DNA from: Bacteroidales bacterium WCE2004
GTDB lineage: Bacteria; Bacteroidota; Bacteroidia; Bacteroidales; UBA932
Assembly (NCBI GenBank): GCA_900167895.1
Contig: FUZR01000003.1
Location: 1 to 64,000 of the forward strand
Reading direction: 5' to 3'
DNA: 64,000 bases
The notes below the pieces were generated by a model. The model had not been told where the DNA came from. It worked only from the letters and a program-made list of their open reading frames with translations, and did no database searches. The position numbers were made by a program, and so were the translations under genes. Positions 25,552-35,244 of the stretch are shown in pieces (the stretch's first letter is position 1; each line of letters starts with the position of its first letter).

Positions 25552-27285
25552 TTATCGGCTGCCGCCGCCGCGCGAGCCGCCGAAGGAGTGGCCGCCGCCT
25601 CCGCGCGAGAAGCTGCCGCCTCCGCCGCTGCTCCGGAAGCTGCCGCCGGAGGAGGAAGAGGAGCTGATCGACGCGGCCGACTGCTTCGCCAACGCAGCTT
25701 GCATCGCCGAGGCGGAAATGCTGTTCGTGAGGCGCATCAGGCGGTAGAGCGAGACGCCGGTGTTCAGGCGCGCGGCCTGGGTGAAGGCCTGGTACTCGGA
25801 AGGATAGAGTTTCTCGAACTGCTTCGCCACCCGGTCGGCGATGCCGAACAGCGCAGCGAACACGAGGTAGTCCTCCCAGAGCGTCACTTCGATGGCCCCG
25901 CGCTTGTCGCTCAGCGTGAAGTCTTCGAGGAAATTCTTGAACTCGATCAGCTGCCGGGCCCGCTCCTGGCCGTCCGGGGTGAGGGCGTCGCCCTTGCCCA
26001 TATAGCCACGGGCGACATACCACTGCTTCCCGAGCGACCGGGCCCGGTCCGGGATGCCGGAGAACTTGCGGAACGAGCGCTTGGCCCAGCGGTCCAGCTC
26101 ACCCGCCTCCAGGATGTGGTTGCTGCCGCTGGCCTCGCGGACCATCAGGTAGAGGTCGTTCTCGAGCGCCTCGTCGAAGGCCTTCTGCTCCGGGAAAGAA
26201 AGGTTGACCCGGTCCGGGTGGGCCTCGTCGGGCAGCACGCCCACGTGGCCCGACAGGACCCAGCGGAGGAAATAGGCGCCGATCAGGTTGTTGGTGTATT
26301 GGGCCGTATTCATCTTGCACCCCTTGACCAGGGTATAGTAGGCCGCCGGGAGACTGCCCTTGAGCGGGATGCCGCGGTACCAGTCCTTGATCCGGCTCCG
26401 GCCGAAGATGCGCTTCTTGTATTTGTTCCCCAACAGATAATAGCTGACGCTCTGCCAGGCCAGGACCGCGACGGCGATGACCACCCAGCCCATGGGCGTG
26501 AGCAGCAGGCCGAGGATGAGGAGCAGCCCCAGCCACAGCCACTCGCCTACCGACATGTCTTCCGTGTAGTCGCTGCCCCGGAAGGCCCTCTTCTGGAGCT
26601 TCTCGAAGGACTCGTCATACTGCACCGCCGGCGCGAAGAGGCCCTCGTCGAAACGCACGAGCGCCGTCACACGGTCGTCACTGCCGAACGCGCCCAGGGA
26701 CTCGGCGCGGATGGCGCCGTCCTCCACGAAGATCTCGCTGTCGCTGCCGAAACCCCAGACCTGGACATTGTCGGGAGTCCACGCCGGCCCGCCGGTCTCG
26801 TTGACCAGGACGACCTTGACGTGCTGCGGCGGAGCTATCAGCCCGGGATTGACGAAGCTGAAATACAGGGCGGCGCAGCTGTCCAGCTGCATCACCAGCC
26901 CCTTGACGCTGTAGCTGACCGTCCAGACGTGGTCGCCGTAATCGCCCTGTCCCCAGCACAGTTCCACACCGTCCGACTTGCGGACGATGCCGCAGCGGCC
27001 GCGCTTCTGCTCGCGCGAGCGGTCGGTGTCCCAGCCGTCCCCTTCGGAGACGAACGGCACGCCGCCCTCGCTCACCTGCAGGTCCGTGATGTCCAGCGGC
27101 CCGAGATGGTCGAACGGGAGATAGAATTCCGTCCCGGAAACGACGTTCACGTCCCAGACCTGGGTGACTTCGGCGCTGCCGTCCCGGTGCAGGACGACGG
27201 TCTCGTCGATGTCGCGGATCTGCTGCGGGAATGCAGCGGGAACGCACAGAATAAGGATCAGGAAAGCGGTTATCAGTTTCTTCAT
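25552..27285 (-). CDS. DUF2207 membrane protein
   Basis: 577 residues. A signal peptide (PAAFPQ) precedes a beta-rich extracytoplasmic domain (about 20-240, beginning with the family's DIDETVVLHRDGSAEVTQVW). A hydrophobic segment at about 245-290 leads to a mostly helical domain, and the protein ends in a Gly/Ser-rich tail (SGGGGSFS type). This is the domain order of DUF2207 proteins, whose function is unknown. A TATCTTCG element at 27312-27319 lies 26 nt before the ATG. Confidence 0.85.
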   Translation of the reverse strand: MKKLITAFLILILCVPAAFPQQIRDIDETVVLHRDGSAEVTQVWDVNVVSGTEFYLPFDHLGPLDITDLQVSEGGVPFVSEGDGWDTDRSREQKRGRCGIVRKSDGVELCWGQGDYGDHVWTVSYSVKGLVMQLDSCAALYFSFVNPGLIAPPQHVKVVLVNETGGPAWTPDNVQVWGFGSDSEIFVEDGAIRAESLGAFGSDDRVTALVRFDEGLFAPAVQYDESFEKLQKRAFRGSDYTEDMSVGEWLWLGLLLILGLLLTPMGWVVIAVAVLAWQSVSYYLLGNKYKKRIFGRSRIKDWYRGIPLKGSLPAAYYTLVKGCKMNTAQYTNNLIGAYFLRWVLSGHVGVLPDEAHPDRVNLSFPEQKAFDEALENDLYLMVREASGSNHILEAGELDRWAKRSFRKFSGIPDRARSLGKQWYVARGYMGKGDALTPDGQERARQLIEFKNFLEDFTLSDKRGAIEVTLWEDYLVFAALFGIADRVAKQFEKLYPSEYQAFTQAARLNTGVSLYRLMRLTNSISASAMQAALAKQSAASISSSSSSGGSFRSSGGGGSFSRGGGGHSFGGSRGGGSR

Positions 27286-27345
27286 TGACGAATCAATCTT
27301 GGCTGGAGATGCGAAGATACGAAAAATCCGTATCTATAGCATCCC

Positions 27346-27368
27346 GGGCAAAACCAATCCGCTTGCCC
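27346..27368 (-). terminator. Possible terminator hairpin after hppA
   Basis: GGGCAA (27346-27351) pairs with TTGCCC (27363-27368), 19 nt after the hppA stop on the minus strand. The stem is only 6 bp and the trailing T-tract is weak. Confidence 0.35.
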
Positions 27369-27386
27369 GCCCCGCTGCCCGATCGG

Positions 27387-29594
27387 CTAGTGCAGCATGA
27401 CGGTCAGGCCGGCCATGACGATGGAAACCATCGACATCAGCTTGATCAGGATGTTCAGCGACGGGCCGGAGGTGTCCTTGAAGGGATCGCCCACGGTGTC
27501 GCCCACGACGGTGGCGTGATGGGACGCGGAGTTCTTGCCGCCGAAGTGGCCTTCCTCCACATACTTCTTCGCGTTGTCCCAGGCGCCGCCGGAATTGGCC
27601 AGGAAGATGGCCAGGACGAAACCGGCGCCCAGGCCGCCGGCCAGCAGGCCGATCACGCCGGCCGGGCCGAGCAGCACGCCCACCAGCATCGGCACCACGA
27701 TGGCGAGGACCGACGGGAAGATCATCTCGTGCTGGGCCGCCTTGGTGGAGATGCGCACGCAGGACGTATAGTCCGGCCGCTGCCTGCCCTCCAGGATACC
27801 CGCGATCTCGCGGAACTGCCGGCGGACCTCCACGACCATCTTTTCGGCCGCGCGCCCCACGGCGTTCATCGTCAGGCCGCAGAACAGGAAGGCCATCATC
27901 GCGCCGACGAACACGCCCACGAGCACCCGCGGGTTCATCAGGGTAATGTCATAGTATTCCACGATGTCCGTGATCGTGGCGGAGACGGTCTCCACCACCC
28001 GGCCGCCGACCGTCAGGACATCCTTGCCGATGTGCCCGAGGCCGATCTTGATCTCTTCGATATAGGAGGCCAGCAGGGCCAGGGCGGTCAGGGCGGCGGA
28101 GCCGATGGCGAAGCCCTTGCCCGTCGCGGCCGTCGTATTGCCCAGCGAATCCAGGATGTCGGTCTTCTCGCGCACGGACGGGTCCAGTTCGGACATCTGC
28201 GCGTTGCCGCCGGCGTTGTCCGCGATGGGGCCGTAGGCGTCGGTGGCCAGGGTGATGCCCAGGGTGGACAGCATGCCCACCGCGGCGATGGAAATGCCGT
28301 ACAGGCCGAGGGACAGCGATTCCGAGGTGAATTGGAAGCCCGTCGCGAAGCCGAAGGCGAGCAGGATGGCGGCCGCGATGGTCACCACCGGCACCGCCGT
28401 GGAGATCATCCCGAGGCCCACGCCGTTGATGATGACGGTCGCGGGGCCGGTCTGGGAGCTCTCCGCCAGCTTCTGCGTCGGCTTATAGGAATGGGAAGTA
28501 TAGTATTCCGTGACCTTGCCGATGACCACGCCCGCGAGCAGGCCGGAGATCACCGACAGGGACAGCCGCCACCACTCCGGGAGGCCGTTTTCCGCCTTGA
28601 AGCCCAGCAGATAGAACACGCCGAAGGTCAGCAAGCCGATGAGGGCGGCGGCCAGGTTCGTGCCCACGCTCAGGGACTTCAGGAGGTCCTTCAGCGAAGC
28701 GCCCTCCTTCGTCCGGACGGCGAAGATGCCGATGACCGACAGCACCACGCCGATGGCCGCGATGAGCATCGGCGCCATGATCGCCCGGATCTGGACGTCG
28801 GTCCCGGCGTGGAAGAACGCCGAGGCGCCCAGCGCCATCGTCGCCAGGATGGAGCCGCAGTAGGACTCGTACAGGTCCGCGCCCATGCCCGCGACGTCGC
28901 CCACGTTGTCACCCACGTTGTCCGCGATGGTCGCGGGGTTGCGCGGATCGTCTTCGGGGATGTCCTGTTCCACCTTGCCCACGATGTCGGCTCCCACGTC
29001 GGCGGCCTTCGTGTAGATGCCGCCGCCCACGCGGGCGAACAGCGCCTGGGTGGATGCGCCCATCCCGAAGGTGAGCATCGTCGTGGTGATGACCACCAGC
29101 GTCTGGGCGTCGGAGGCTCCGTGCACGAACGCGCGCAGGATGAGCCACCAGATGGAAATGTCCAGCAGGCCCAGGCCGACGACCGTCAGGCCCATCACGG
29201 CGCCGCTGCGGAAAGCGATCTGCAGGCCGCCGTTCAGCGAGCGCATCGTCGCGTTGGCCGTGCGGGCCGACGCGTACGTGGCCGTGCGCATGCCCACGAA
29301 ACCGGCGAGGCCGGAGAAGAAGCCGCCCGTCAGGAAGGCGAACGGCACCCAGGGATTCTGGACGCCGAAGCCATAGGCCAGGACGGCGAAGAGGCACGCC
29401 AGCACCGCGAAAACGATGATGACGACCTTATATTGCTGTTTCAAATACGCCATGGCGCCCTCGCGGACGTACTGGGCGATTTCCTTCATCGTAGGGGTCC
29501 CTTCGCTCTCCCGTTTCATCTGGCGGAAAAAGAGCCAGGCAAACAGGAGCGCCACCACCGAAGCGGCGGGAACAAGATAGAAAAGTGTGGCCAT
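27387..29594 (-). CDS. hppA: Membrane-bound ion-translocating pyrophosphatase
   Basis: 735 residues and about 16 membrane spans. It hydrolyses pyrophosphate in the cytoplasm and pumps H+ or Na+ outward. The catalytic loop [18 protein letters not shown] and the following [17 protein letters not shown] carry the conserved Asp residues that bind Mg-PPi. The motif [10 protein letters not shown] has Ala where K+-independent enzymes have Lys, so it should be K+-dependent. H+ versus Na+ cannot be settled by eye. It is the last gene of the phosphate-themed run and lies 34 nt after mgtC-like. Confidence 0.95.
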   Translation of the reverse strand: MATLFYLVPAASVVALLFAWLFFRQMKRESEGTPTMKEIAQYVREGAMAYLKQQYKVVIIVFAVLACLFAVLAYGFGVQNPWVPFAFLTGGFFSGLAGFVGMRTATYASARTANATMRSLNGGLQIAFRSGAVMGLTVVGLGLLDISIWWLILRAFVHGASDAQTLVVITTTMLTFGMGASTQALFARVGGGIYTKAADVGADIVGKVEQDIPEDDPRNPATIADNVGDNVGDVAGMGADLYESYCGSILATMALGASAFFHAGTDVQIRAIMAPMLIAAIGVVLSVIGIFAVRTKEGASLKDLLKSLSVGTNLAAALIGLLTFGVFYLLGFKAENGLPEWWRLSLSVISGLLAGVVIGKVTEYYTSHSYKPTQKLAESSQTGPATVIINGVGLGMISTAVPVVTIAAAILLAFGFATGFQFTSESLSLGLYGISIAAVGMLSTLGITLATDAYGPIADNAGGNAQMSELDPSVREKTDILDSLGNTTAATGKGFAIGSAALTALALLASYIEEIKIGLGHIGKDVLTVGGRVVETVSATITDIVEYYDITLMNPRVLVGVFVGAMMAFLFCGLTMNAVGRAAEKMVVEVRRQFREIAGILEGRQRPDYTSCVRISTKAAQHEMIFPSVLAIVVPMLVGVLLGPAGVIGLLAGGLGAGFVLAIFLANSGGAWDNAKKYVEEGHFGGKNSASHHATVVGDTVGDPFKDTSGPSLNILIKLMSMVSIVMAGLTVMLH

Positions 29595-29628
29595 AATCTG
29601 GTTTTAGTGTCTGTGTAGCGTGTCTTGG

Positions 29629-30264
29629 TCAGTTCAGGTCTTCGATCCGGATGCCTTCCAGCTTGTTGACGAGGTTCTGGAGCGTCTGCAGGCTGTCCTT
29701 GCGGCGCATCCGCAGCGACAGGTGGATCTTGCCGCCGGTGAAAGAATAGGATTCCGCCCTCAGTTTCAATGCCTTCACCTTTTCCAGCACCGAGAGCGGG
29801 TCGGTCTCCCCGTCGGAAGAGAGGGTGACCTCCACCACCTTTTCGGCGACATAACGGTGCACCAAGTGCATCATTTCCAGACAGACGACGGTCATCAGCG
29901 TGGCCGCTCCGGCCAGCCAGTACATCCCTGCGCCGCAGGCCAGGCCGATGGCGGCGGCGACCCACAGGCCGGCCGCGGTCGTGACGCCGCGGACCACGTT
30001 CTTCTGGAAGATGATGACACCGGCGCCGATGAAACCGATGCCGGAAACGACCTGCGCAGCCACGCGGGCGGCGTCGAAGCGGCCGTTGAACGCGAACTGC
30101 GAGATCATCATGAACAGGGCGCTGCCCAGCGCCACGATAAAATGCGTACGGAGGCCGGCCTCCTTGGCGCGGAACTCGCGCTCCAGGCCGATCAGGCCGC
30201 CCATCATTCCGCCCATGAACAGGCGGAGAATCAAATCCCAATCAAAATCCATAACTTCAATCAT
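29629..30264 (-). CDS. MgtC/SapB family membrane protein
   Basis: 211 residues from the ATG at 30264, which lies 1 nt after the upstream stop; the longer frame to 30312 has an unlikely Cys/Arg-rich start. The N-terminal half carries the MgtC motifs GGLIGLEREFRAKEAGLRTH and GIGFIGAGVI with four or five spans. The C-terminal half (about 130-211) is a soluble ACT-like domain. MgtC proteins modulate ATP synthase and phosphate uptake in Salmonella and are tied to Mg2+ limitation; here the phosphate link is inferred from neighbours. Confidence 0.88.
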   Translation of the reverse strand: MIEVMDFDWDLILRLFMGGMMGGLIGLEREFRAKEAGLRTHFIVALGSALFMMISQFAFNGRFDAARVAAQVVSGIGFIGAGVIIFQKNVVRGVTTAAGLWVAAAIGLACGAGMYWLAGAATLMTVVCLEMMHLVHRYVAEKVVEVTLSSDGETDPLSVLEKVKALKLRAESYSFTGGKIHLSLRMRRKDSLQTLQNLVNKLEGIRIEDLN

Positions 30265-30265
30265 T

Positions 30266-31870
30266 TTAAAACAGTCCCGGCGTGATCTGCAGCCACTTGA
30301 GCAGGGTCTCACCGAAGACCAGGATGAGCAGCCAGGAGAAGGTCATCATCGTGATGCCGTACTTGAAGGCATCGGTCTGGCTGTATTGGTTCGTGTTGTA
30401 CAGCAGCGCGGCGGGCTTGCTGTTGAACGGGAGCACGTAGCAGTGCTCGATGAGCATCGCCACCGGAAGGGCGAGGCTCATGGGCGGGAAGTTGAAACGC
30501 TTCTCCACGCCCAGGGCGATGGGGACGAACACCATCGTCCGGATGGTCTTGGACTGGAACACCAGGCCGGAGTACATCATCAGGAAAGTGAGGATGACAT
30601 AGAGCACCCAGAACGGGGTGTCGGCGGTGATGCCCAGCGAATCGAAGGCCGCGTTGACCATCGTGTTGGGAAGGTCCGTGGCATTGAGGCCGCTGCCGAG
30701 CACATAGGCGCCGGCGGAGAAGAGCATCAGGTGCCAGGGGATGTCGACGTCGTTCCATTTCACGACGCCGATGCCCGGAATCAGGGCCAGGACAGCGCCG
30801 ATCAGGGCGACGATCGTCTCGTCGATGTTGTGGAAGCTGCCTTTGGTGACCCACAGGAAGAGGACCACCAGGAAGATGCCCACGGCCTTCCACTCCTCCG
30901 CGGACATCTTGCCCATGGCGGCGAGTTCGCCTTTCAGGCGCTCGATGCCGCCCTCGATCTGGGGCACCTGCTCTTCCTTCTTCATCGGGAAGAACACGTA
31001 CATGCCCAGGAGCAGGCCCACCACCAGGATGATGACCGACATCGGTCCGACGGCCACCAGCCAGTCCTTGTAGCCGAAGTCACAGGAGCCCACGAACCCG
31101 GCGATGAGGGAAATGGCCAGCAGGTGCGCGCCGGAGCCCGTATAGAAGGCATTGGCGCCGATGTTCACCTGGAAGAGGTTCTGGATGACGAGGTTGCGGC
31201 CGAAGTTGTTGCGGTGGCCGCCGGACGCGCCGTAGATGGCGCAGATGACCATGAAGATCGGGAGCATGATCGTGGCCTTGACCGTCGTCGCGGAGATGAA
31301 GGCCGACAGCACCAGGTTGATCACCAGGAAACTCCACAGCACGCCCTTGGCGCTCTTGCCGAAGCGGATCACGAAGGCAAGGGCCAGCCGCTTGGCGAAC
31401 TGCGTCTTCACGAGCATCGAAGCGAGCACGAAGCTCAGGATATTGAGCCACATCACGGGATGGCCCAGCTGGGCCAGCGCCTCCTTCTGCGTGGTCACGT
31501 TGAACAGGACCGTCAGCAGGATGAGGACGAGGGAAGTCAGGTAATTGGGAATGGCCTCCGTCATCCACAGGATGAGGCTCGCCACGAAGATGGCCAGCAT
31601 CGCATAGTTGGCCCGGATGAATCCGGCCAGCCCCAGGGCGTCGAGCCGCTTCTGCGCCGTGGAGGCAAGCAGGCCCGTGTCCAGGTTGTCGATGAAGCCG
31701 ACGTGGCAGAACCAACAGATCCAGACAAAGGCGACGACCGCCAATGGACCGCCCAGCCGGGCCATCCAGATCTCGAACTTCGATTTCTGCATCTTGGGCA
31801 GTTTCTCAACCTTGTAGTTGCCCATGTCCAGCGGATCGAACGCCGCCTTTGTCTTGGTCTCTGTCGTCAT
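30266..31870 (-). CDS. DASS (SLC13) family anion transporter
   Basis: 534 residues with about 12-14 spans. DASS family proteins import dicarboxylates, sulfate or phosphate with Na+. Recognisable stretches include MLAIFVASLILWMTEAIP, then FISATTVKATIMLPIF (the first SNT-like hairpin motif), and the C-terminal LPVAMLIEHCYVLPFNSKP. The substrate is uncertain; its place among phosphate genes makes phosphate or another anion plausible. It is 4 nt from the CYTH gene and 1 nt from mgtC-like. Confidence 0.85.
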   Translation of the reverse strand: MTTETKTKAAFDPLDMGNYKVEKLPKMQKSKFEIWMARLGGPLAVVAFVWICWFCHVGFIDNLDTGLLASTAQKRLDALGLAGFIRANYAMLAIFVASLILWMTEAIPNYLTSLVLILLTVLFNVTTQKEALAQLGHPVMWLNILSFVLASMLVKTQFAKRLALAFVIRFGKSAKGVLWSFLVINLVLSAFISATTVKATIMLPIFMVICAIYGASGGHRNNFGRNLVIQNLFQVNIGANAFYTGSGAHLLAISLIAGFVGSCDFGYKDWLVAVGPMSVIILVVGLLLGMYVFFPMKKEEQVPQIEGGIERLKGELAAMGKMSAEEWKAVGIFLVVLFLWVTKGSFHNIDETIVALIGAVLALIPGIGVVKWNDVDIPWHLMLFSAGAYVLGSGLNATDLPNTMVNAAFDSLGITADTPFWVLYVILTFLMMYSGLVFQSKTIRTMVFVPIALGVEKRFNFPPMSLALPVAMLIEHCYVLPFNSKPAALLYNTNQYSQTDAFKYGITMMTFSWLLILVFGETLLKWLQITPGLF

Positions 31871-31874
31871 AAGA

Positions 31875-32351
31875 TTACTTCCAGTTCTTGTAGGGGTTCT
31901 TCATGAGCATGGAGTTGAAGTACTTGGGATCGCCGGTCACCTCTTCGCCCAGCCACGCGGGCTTGTCGAAAGGCTCGTTCTCGTCGGCGAGCTCGATCTC
32001 GGCGACGGTCAGGCCGTCGTTGTCTCCGTAGAACTCGTCCACTTCCCAGGTGTGCTTGCCGTCGGTGTTCTTCACCAGGTAGCGGGTCTTGTCGATCACG
32101 CCGGGTTCGGCGAGCTCGAGCAGCGACTTCACCTCATCCACGGGGATTTCCTTCTCCCACTCGAAGCGGGCCGCGCCGGAGGCGTTGCCGATGCCCTTGA
32201 CGGTGATGAATCCCTTCTCGCCCTTCACGCGGACGCGTACGGTGCGCTCAGGCACGCTGCAGAGATAGCCCTGGGTGATGCGGGTGGCCTTGCTGACCTC
32301 AGCCTTGAAGTCGCCCTTCACCAAGAATTTCTTTTCGATTTCCTGTGCCAT
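31875..32351 (-). CDS. CYTH domain protein (triphosphate tunnel metalloenzyme)
   Basis: 158 residues from MAQEIEKKFLV. The signature ExExK is present as EIEKK at the N-terminus, followed by RVRVKGEKGFITVKG, FEWEKEIP, KTRYLV and WEVDEFYGDNDGLTVAEIEL, all of which line the tunnel in the CYTH fold. Members hydrolyse inorganic triphosphate or make/break other phosphate compounds; bacterial stand-alone forms are usually tripolyphosphatases. The ATG at 32351 is chosen over 32369, which would overlap the upstream gene. Confidence 0.92.
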   Translation of the reverse strand: MAQEIEKKFLVKGDFKAEVSKATRITQGYLCSVPERTVRVRVKGEKGFITVKGIGNASGAARFEWEKEIPVDEVKSLLELAEPGVIDKTRYLVKNTDGKHTWEVDEFYGDNDGLTVAEIELADENEPFDKPAWLGEEVTGDPKYFNSMLMKNPYKNWK

Positions 32352-32355
32352 GGTC

Positions 32356-32994
32356 TTATTCGTTTGCAAGGGGTTTGTCGCTCATGCCGATTACGCGCTT
32401 GATGGCCTGGAGATAGTTGATGTTCTCCACACCCTCGAGACCGCAGTCCGCGATGGTTTTCTTGATGTCTTCGATCTCCGTGGATTCGGAGTTGATGGTG
32501 ACGACTTTCGCGCCGTTGATGAGCACGTTGCCCACCTCGCAGATGGTGTTGTTCACCATGTAGCCGAAGCGCTGCTTGTGGACGCGCACCGCCGCGAGGT
32601 AAGGGTTGGCCTTCACCATCGCGATGAACTCCTCGAAAGTATAGGTGTCCTTGTCCAGCTTGGGCATCTCCACCATGAAGGCCGGGAAGACTTCCTTCTC
32701 GAGCACCTCGCGGGAGATCGGGAATTCGCCCTTCATGAGCGGGTTCCACTGCTCCAGGCCGTCGACCGTCTGGACATACGTCTTGATGTCCATCTTGCCG
32801 TCACGGATCTTGGTGTTGTTGATGTCGTTTTTCGCGGAGATGATGTAGATCTCGTCGCTGCTGCGCTCCCAGACCTTCTCAGGGACGGGAACGGAAAGGC
32901 GTGCCATCCGCTTGTGCGCTTCGCAGAAGCACTGTCCGAAGCTGCGGAATTCGAAGCGAGGTTTGGAAATCTCGCCAATCTTAAGTTCTGCCAT
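32356..32994 (-). CDS. Uncharacterised protein next to CYTH, possibly CYTH-like
   Basis: 212 residues, soluble, no signal or membrane segment. I do not recognise a named family. The N-terminal RFEFRSFGQ, the middle SSDEIYIIS / TKIRDGKMDIKTYVQ and GLEQWNPLMKGEFPI recall the alternating charged beta strands of CYTH proteins, with ExR in place of ExExK. It lies 4 nt upstream of the true CYTH gene, so the two may form a pair. The relation is a suggestion only. Confidence 0.6.
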   Translation of the reverse strand: MAELKIGEISKPRFEFRSFGQCFCEAHKRMARLSVPVPEKVWERSSDEIYIISAKNDINNTKIRDGKMDIKTYVQTVDGLEQWNPLMKGEFPISREVLEKEVFPAFMVEMPKLDKDTYTFEEFIAMVKANPYLAAVRVHKQRFGYMVNNTICEVGNVLINGAKVVTINSESTEIEDIKKTIADCGLEGVENINYLQAIKRVIGMSDKPLANE

Positions 32995-33026
32995 AAATAA
33001 TACTAACTAATAATGTTTATAAGGGT

Positions 33027-33833
33027 TTATTCAAAAACTACGTCGGTGCCGTTGATGTTCTTGGCACCCGGGGTCGCCTCCTGGTAGTACCAGGCGCCGT
33101 TGTCGTTGACGCCGTAGGAAGCGGGAGCCTGGCTCTTGAGCAGGGTGGTCAGGTTGAAGTCGTCCAGGCTGTTGCCGCGGGGGTCGAACAGCTGCACGCG
33201 GACGGCCTTCTTGGCGGACAGGCCGCCGTCGAAGACGAGTCCGGCGTCATAACCTTCATGGGCGCCGCCCGTAGCGGTCACGTCCGAGCTGTAGAGCAGG
33301 AGGAACTTGCCGGCCTTGAGGGTGATGCCCTCGGCGGCGGTCCACTTGGTGTTGCCGTCCTTCTGGAGATAGACGCCACGCATGTCGATGTCCTTGGAGC
33401 CCGTGTTGACGATCTCGATGAACTTCTCGTTGCCGTTGAGCTCGTTCAGCTTCAGCGGGGTGAAGTCGATGGGGATCACGCCCACGGTATAGGTGGCGAC
33501 GGCCGACTTGGACACGGCGCCGTCCGTCTTGGCTTCTACGTAGTATTCCACGACGGCGTCCATGGCCTGGGCGGGGATGACGCCCTTGTATTTCTTGCCG
33601 TCCAGCGTCATGGCGACCGTCTTGGGGGCGGCCTTGTCCACGCTGTAGATCAGGTTGATCTCGTTGATCTTCGTCAGGGCCGAGGCCTTGACGGTGACCG
33701 TCACATCGTCATTTTCATTGTATGCGATGGTGTTCTCCATGCCGGAGAAGGAAGTATACGGATACACGTCGTCCTTCACGCAGGCGGTAAGGGCCATCAG
33801 GACGGCAACGGATGCTATAATGAGCTGTTTCAT
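33027..33833 (-). CDS. Lamin-tail domain lipoprotein
   Basis: 268 residues, lipobox LTAC (Cys18). Residues about 25-120 are Ig-like strands. From about 128 the sequence KLNELNGNEKFIEIVNTG and DMRGVYLQKDGNTKW is the lamin-tail (LTD) fold seen in bacterial surface and nuclease-associated proteins, continuing to about 240. It is 14 nt downstream of the OprO/P-type porin and probably works with it at the outer membrane; the role is unknown. Confidence 0.8.
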   Translation of the reverse strand: MKQLIIASVAVLMALTACVKDDVYPYTSFSGMENTIAYNENDDVTVTVKASALTKINEINLIYSVDKAAPKTVAMTLDGKKYKGVIPAQAMDAVVEYYVEAKTDGAVSKSAVATYTVGVIPIDFTPLKLNELNGNEKFIEIVNTGSKDIDMRGVYLQKDGNTKWTAAEGITLKAGKFLLLYSSDVTATGGAHEGYDAGLVFDGGLSAKKAVRVQLFDPRGNSLDDFNLTTLLKSQAPASYGVNDNGAWYYQEATPGAKNINGTDVVFE

Positions 33834-33847
33834 AAGGCTTTCAGATA

Positions 33848-35209
33848 TTAGAAGTCAATTTCAAAACGGACGGCGATCATGTGGTAGTCGACACCGGCCT
33901 TACCCTTCTCCGTGACCACCTTGGCGTAGTCCTTGGTGGGGGCGCCAGACTCGTCCAGGCCGACGAAGAGCTTGTTCTTGCCGTTGGCGTAGCGGTCGTT
34001 GTTGTTGAACTGATAGTTCACCTGCATCTTCACGTTGTTGGTGACCCAGTAATTGAGACCCAGGGTGTAAGCCTCTGCGGCGCCGCCGAACACGTTGCCG
34101 CTGTTCAGGTTGCAGTACTCATAACGGGCGCAGAGCTCGATGTCTCCCCACTTCCTGCCGGGCTTGATCTTGGTGTACTTGCCGCCGTTGGCATCGTAGC
34201 GCTGGGTGCCGCCGAACAGGAGGTAGCCGGCCTGGGCGTACCAGCCGTTGAACATCTTGGGGGCAGGATCCGCGGCATCGGCCTTGAAGGACACGTTGTC
34301 CTGGACGTAGGCAGCCTCATAGCGCAGGCCCTTGTAGTGGCCGGCCAGCTCGACGGTCCACACGAGATTGTGGTCATAGTCGGGGAGGTCGCTGGTATCC
34401 AGATACTTCTTGCGGTTGATGCTGGTGGAGTTGCGGGAGCTGGCACGGTAGAAGCCGTACTTCTCGGCGCTGGCCTTCGGCGTGCGGTAGGATGCGGCGG
34501 CGCCGATGTGCAGGCTGGCGTTGTCCATCTTGTAGAGCGGACGGAAAACGAGCTTGCCGGTGAGGGACATGCCGGAGTTGTAGCCGAAGTCCTTGTTGTT
34601 GTCGGCGATGTACTGCCACTCCTCGGCACCGGCGATTTCGGGTCCGAAGATGCCGGCGCTGGCCCAGATCCAATCCTTGGCGTACTTGGCGTTGAGACCG
34701 AAGTGACGGGAAGGAGTCAGGGCAGAGCAGACCATCGGGCGCTCCATGAACTGGAGGTAGCGGGAGGTGGTGTTGCGCTGGATGGAGAAGTTCTCCTTGA
34801 AGTTACCGACCTGGATCTCCCAGTTGGGAAGGCCGGTATAACGCACGATGGCGTCCTTGAGTTCTACCAGGCCGTTGGCGAGGTCCATGTCGAACTCGCC
34901 GTACCAGTTCTCGTCCATCTGGCCCTTCACGGCGAAACGGGCGCGGCGGATGCTGATGCCGTCGCCGATCGGGTCGGCGTACGAGGGGGCGCCGAAGAAG
35001 GCGGCGGCGTCGGCCTGGACACGGATGTCGAACCAGAGTTTATAATTCGACTTCGGGGAGGCTATGACGAGGATGCCGTCCTGGGCTTCCACGTCCAAAC
35101 GGTCGGAAGACACCGCCACACCGTACTGGTTGTACTTGACGGCTTCCTGGGCAAATGCCGCTGACAGGGTCGTCAGCAGGATTGCAATCATGCAAATTGG
35201 CTTACGCAT
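33848..35209 (-). CDS. OprO/OprP-type porin
   Basis: 453 residues with a signal peptide (SAAFAQ). The mature part shows the porin O/P pattern: GISIRRARFAVKGQMDENWYGEFDMDLANG, RYTGLPNWEIQVGNFKENFS, QFMERPMV, then alternating aromatic strands to a C-terminal Phe (VRFEIDF). In Pseudomonas OprP and OprO take up phosphate and polyphosphate; Bacteroidetes members are mostly untested. It lies 35 nt after the PiT-HTH gene, across a short stretch with three 7-bp GGTATTT-like repeats (35225-35245). Confidence 0.85.
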   Translation of the reverse strand: MRKPICMIAILLTTLSAAFAQEAVKYNQYGVAVSSDRLDVEAQDGILVIASPKSNYKLWFDIRVQADAAAFFGAPSYADPIGDGISIRRARFAVKGQMDENWYGEFDMDLANGLVELKDAIVRYTGLPNWEIQVGNFKENFSIQRNTTSRYLQFMERPMVCSALTPSRHFGLNAKYAKDWIWASAGIFGPEIAGAEEWQYIADNNKDFGYNSGMSLTGKLVFRPLYKMDNASLHIGAAASYRTPKASAEKYGFYRASSRNSTSINRKKYLDTSDLPDYDHNLVWTVELAGHYKGLRYEAAYVQDNVSFKADAADPAPKMFNGWYAQAGYLLFGGTQRYDANGGKYTKIKPGRKWGDIELCARYEYCNLNSGNVFGGAAEAYTLGLNYWVTNNVKMQVNYQFNNNDRYANGKNKLFVGLDESGAPTKDYAKVVTEKGKAGVDYHMIAVRFEIDF

Positions 35210-35244
35210 AGTGCTTTAAAATTAGGTATTTGGTATTTGGTGTT

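Noticed and set aside
22569..25667. Plus-strand open frame of 1032 codons antisense to the CE-GH51 gene
   Set aside because: Long only because the opposite gene is GC-rich. Both halves of the minus-strand protein have intact catalytic motifs, and the antisense product has none.
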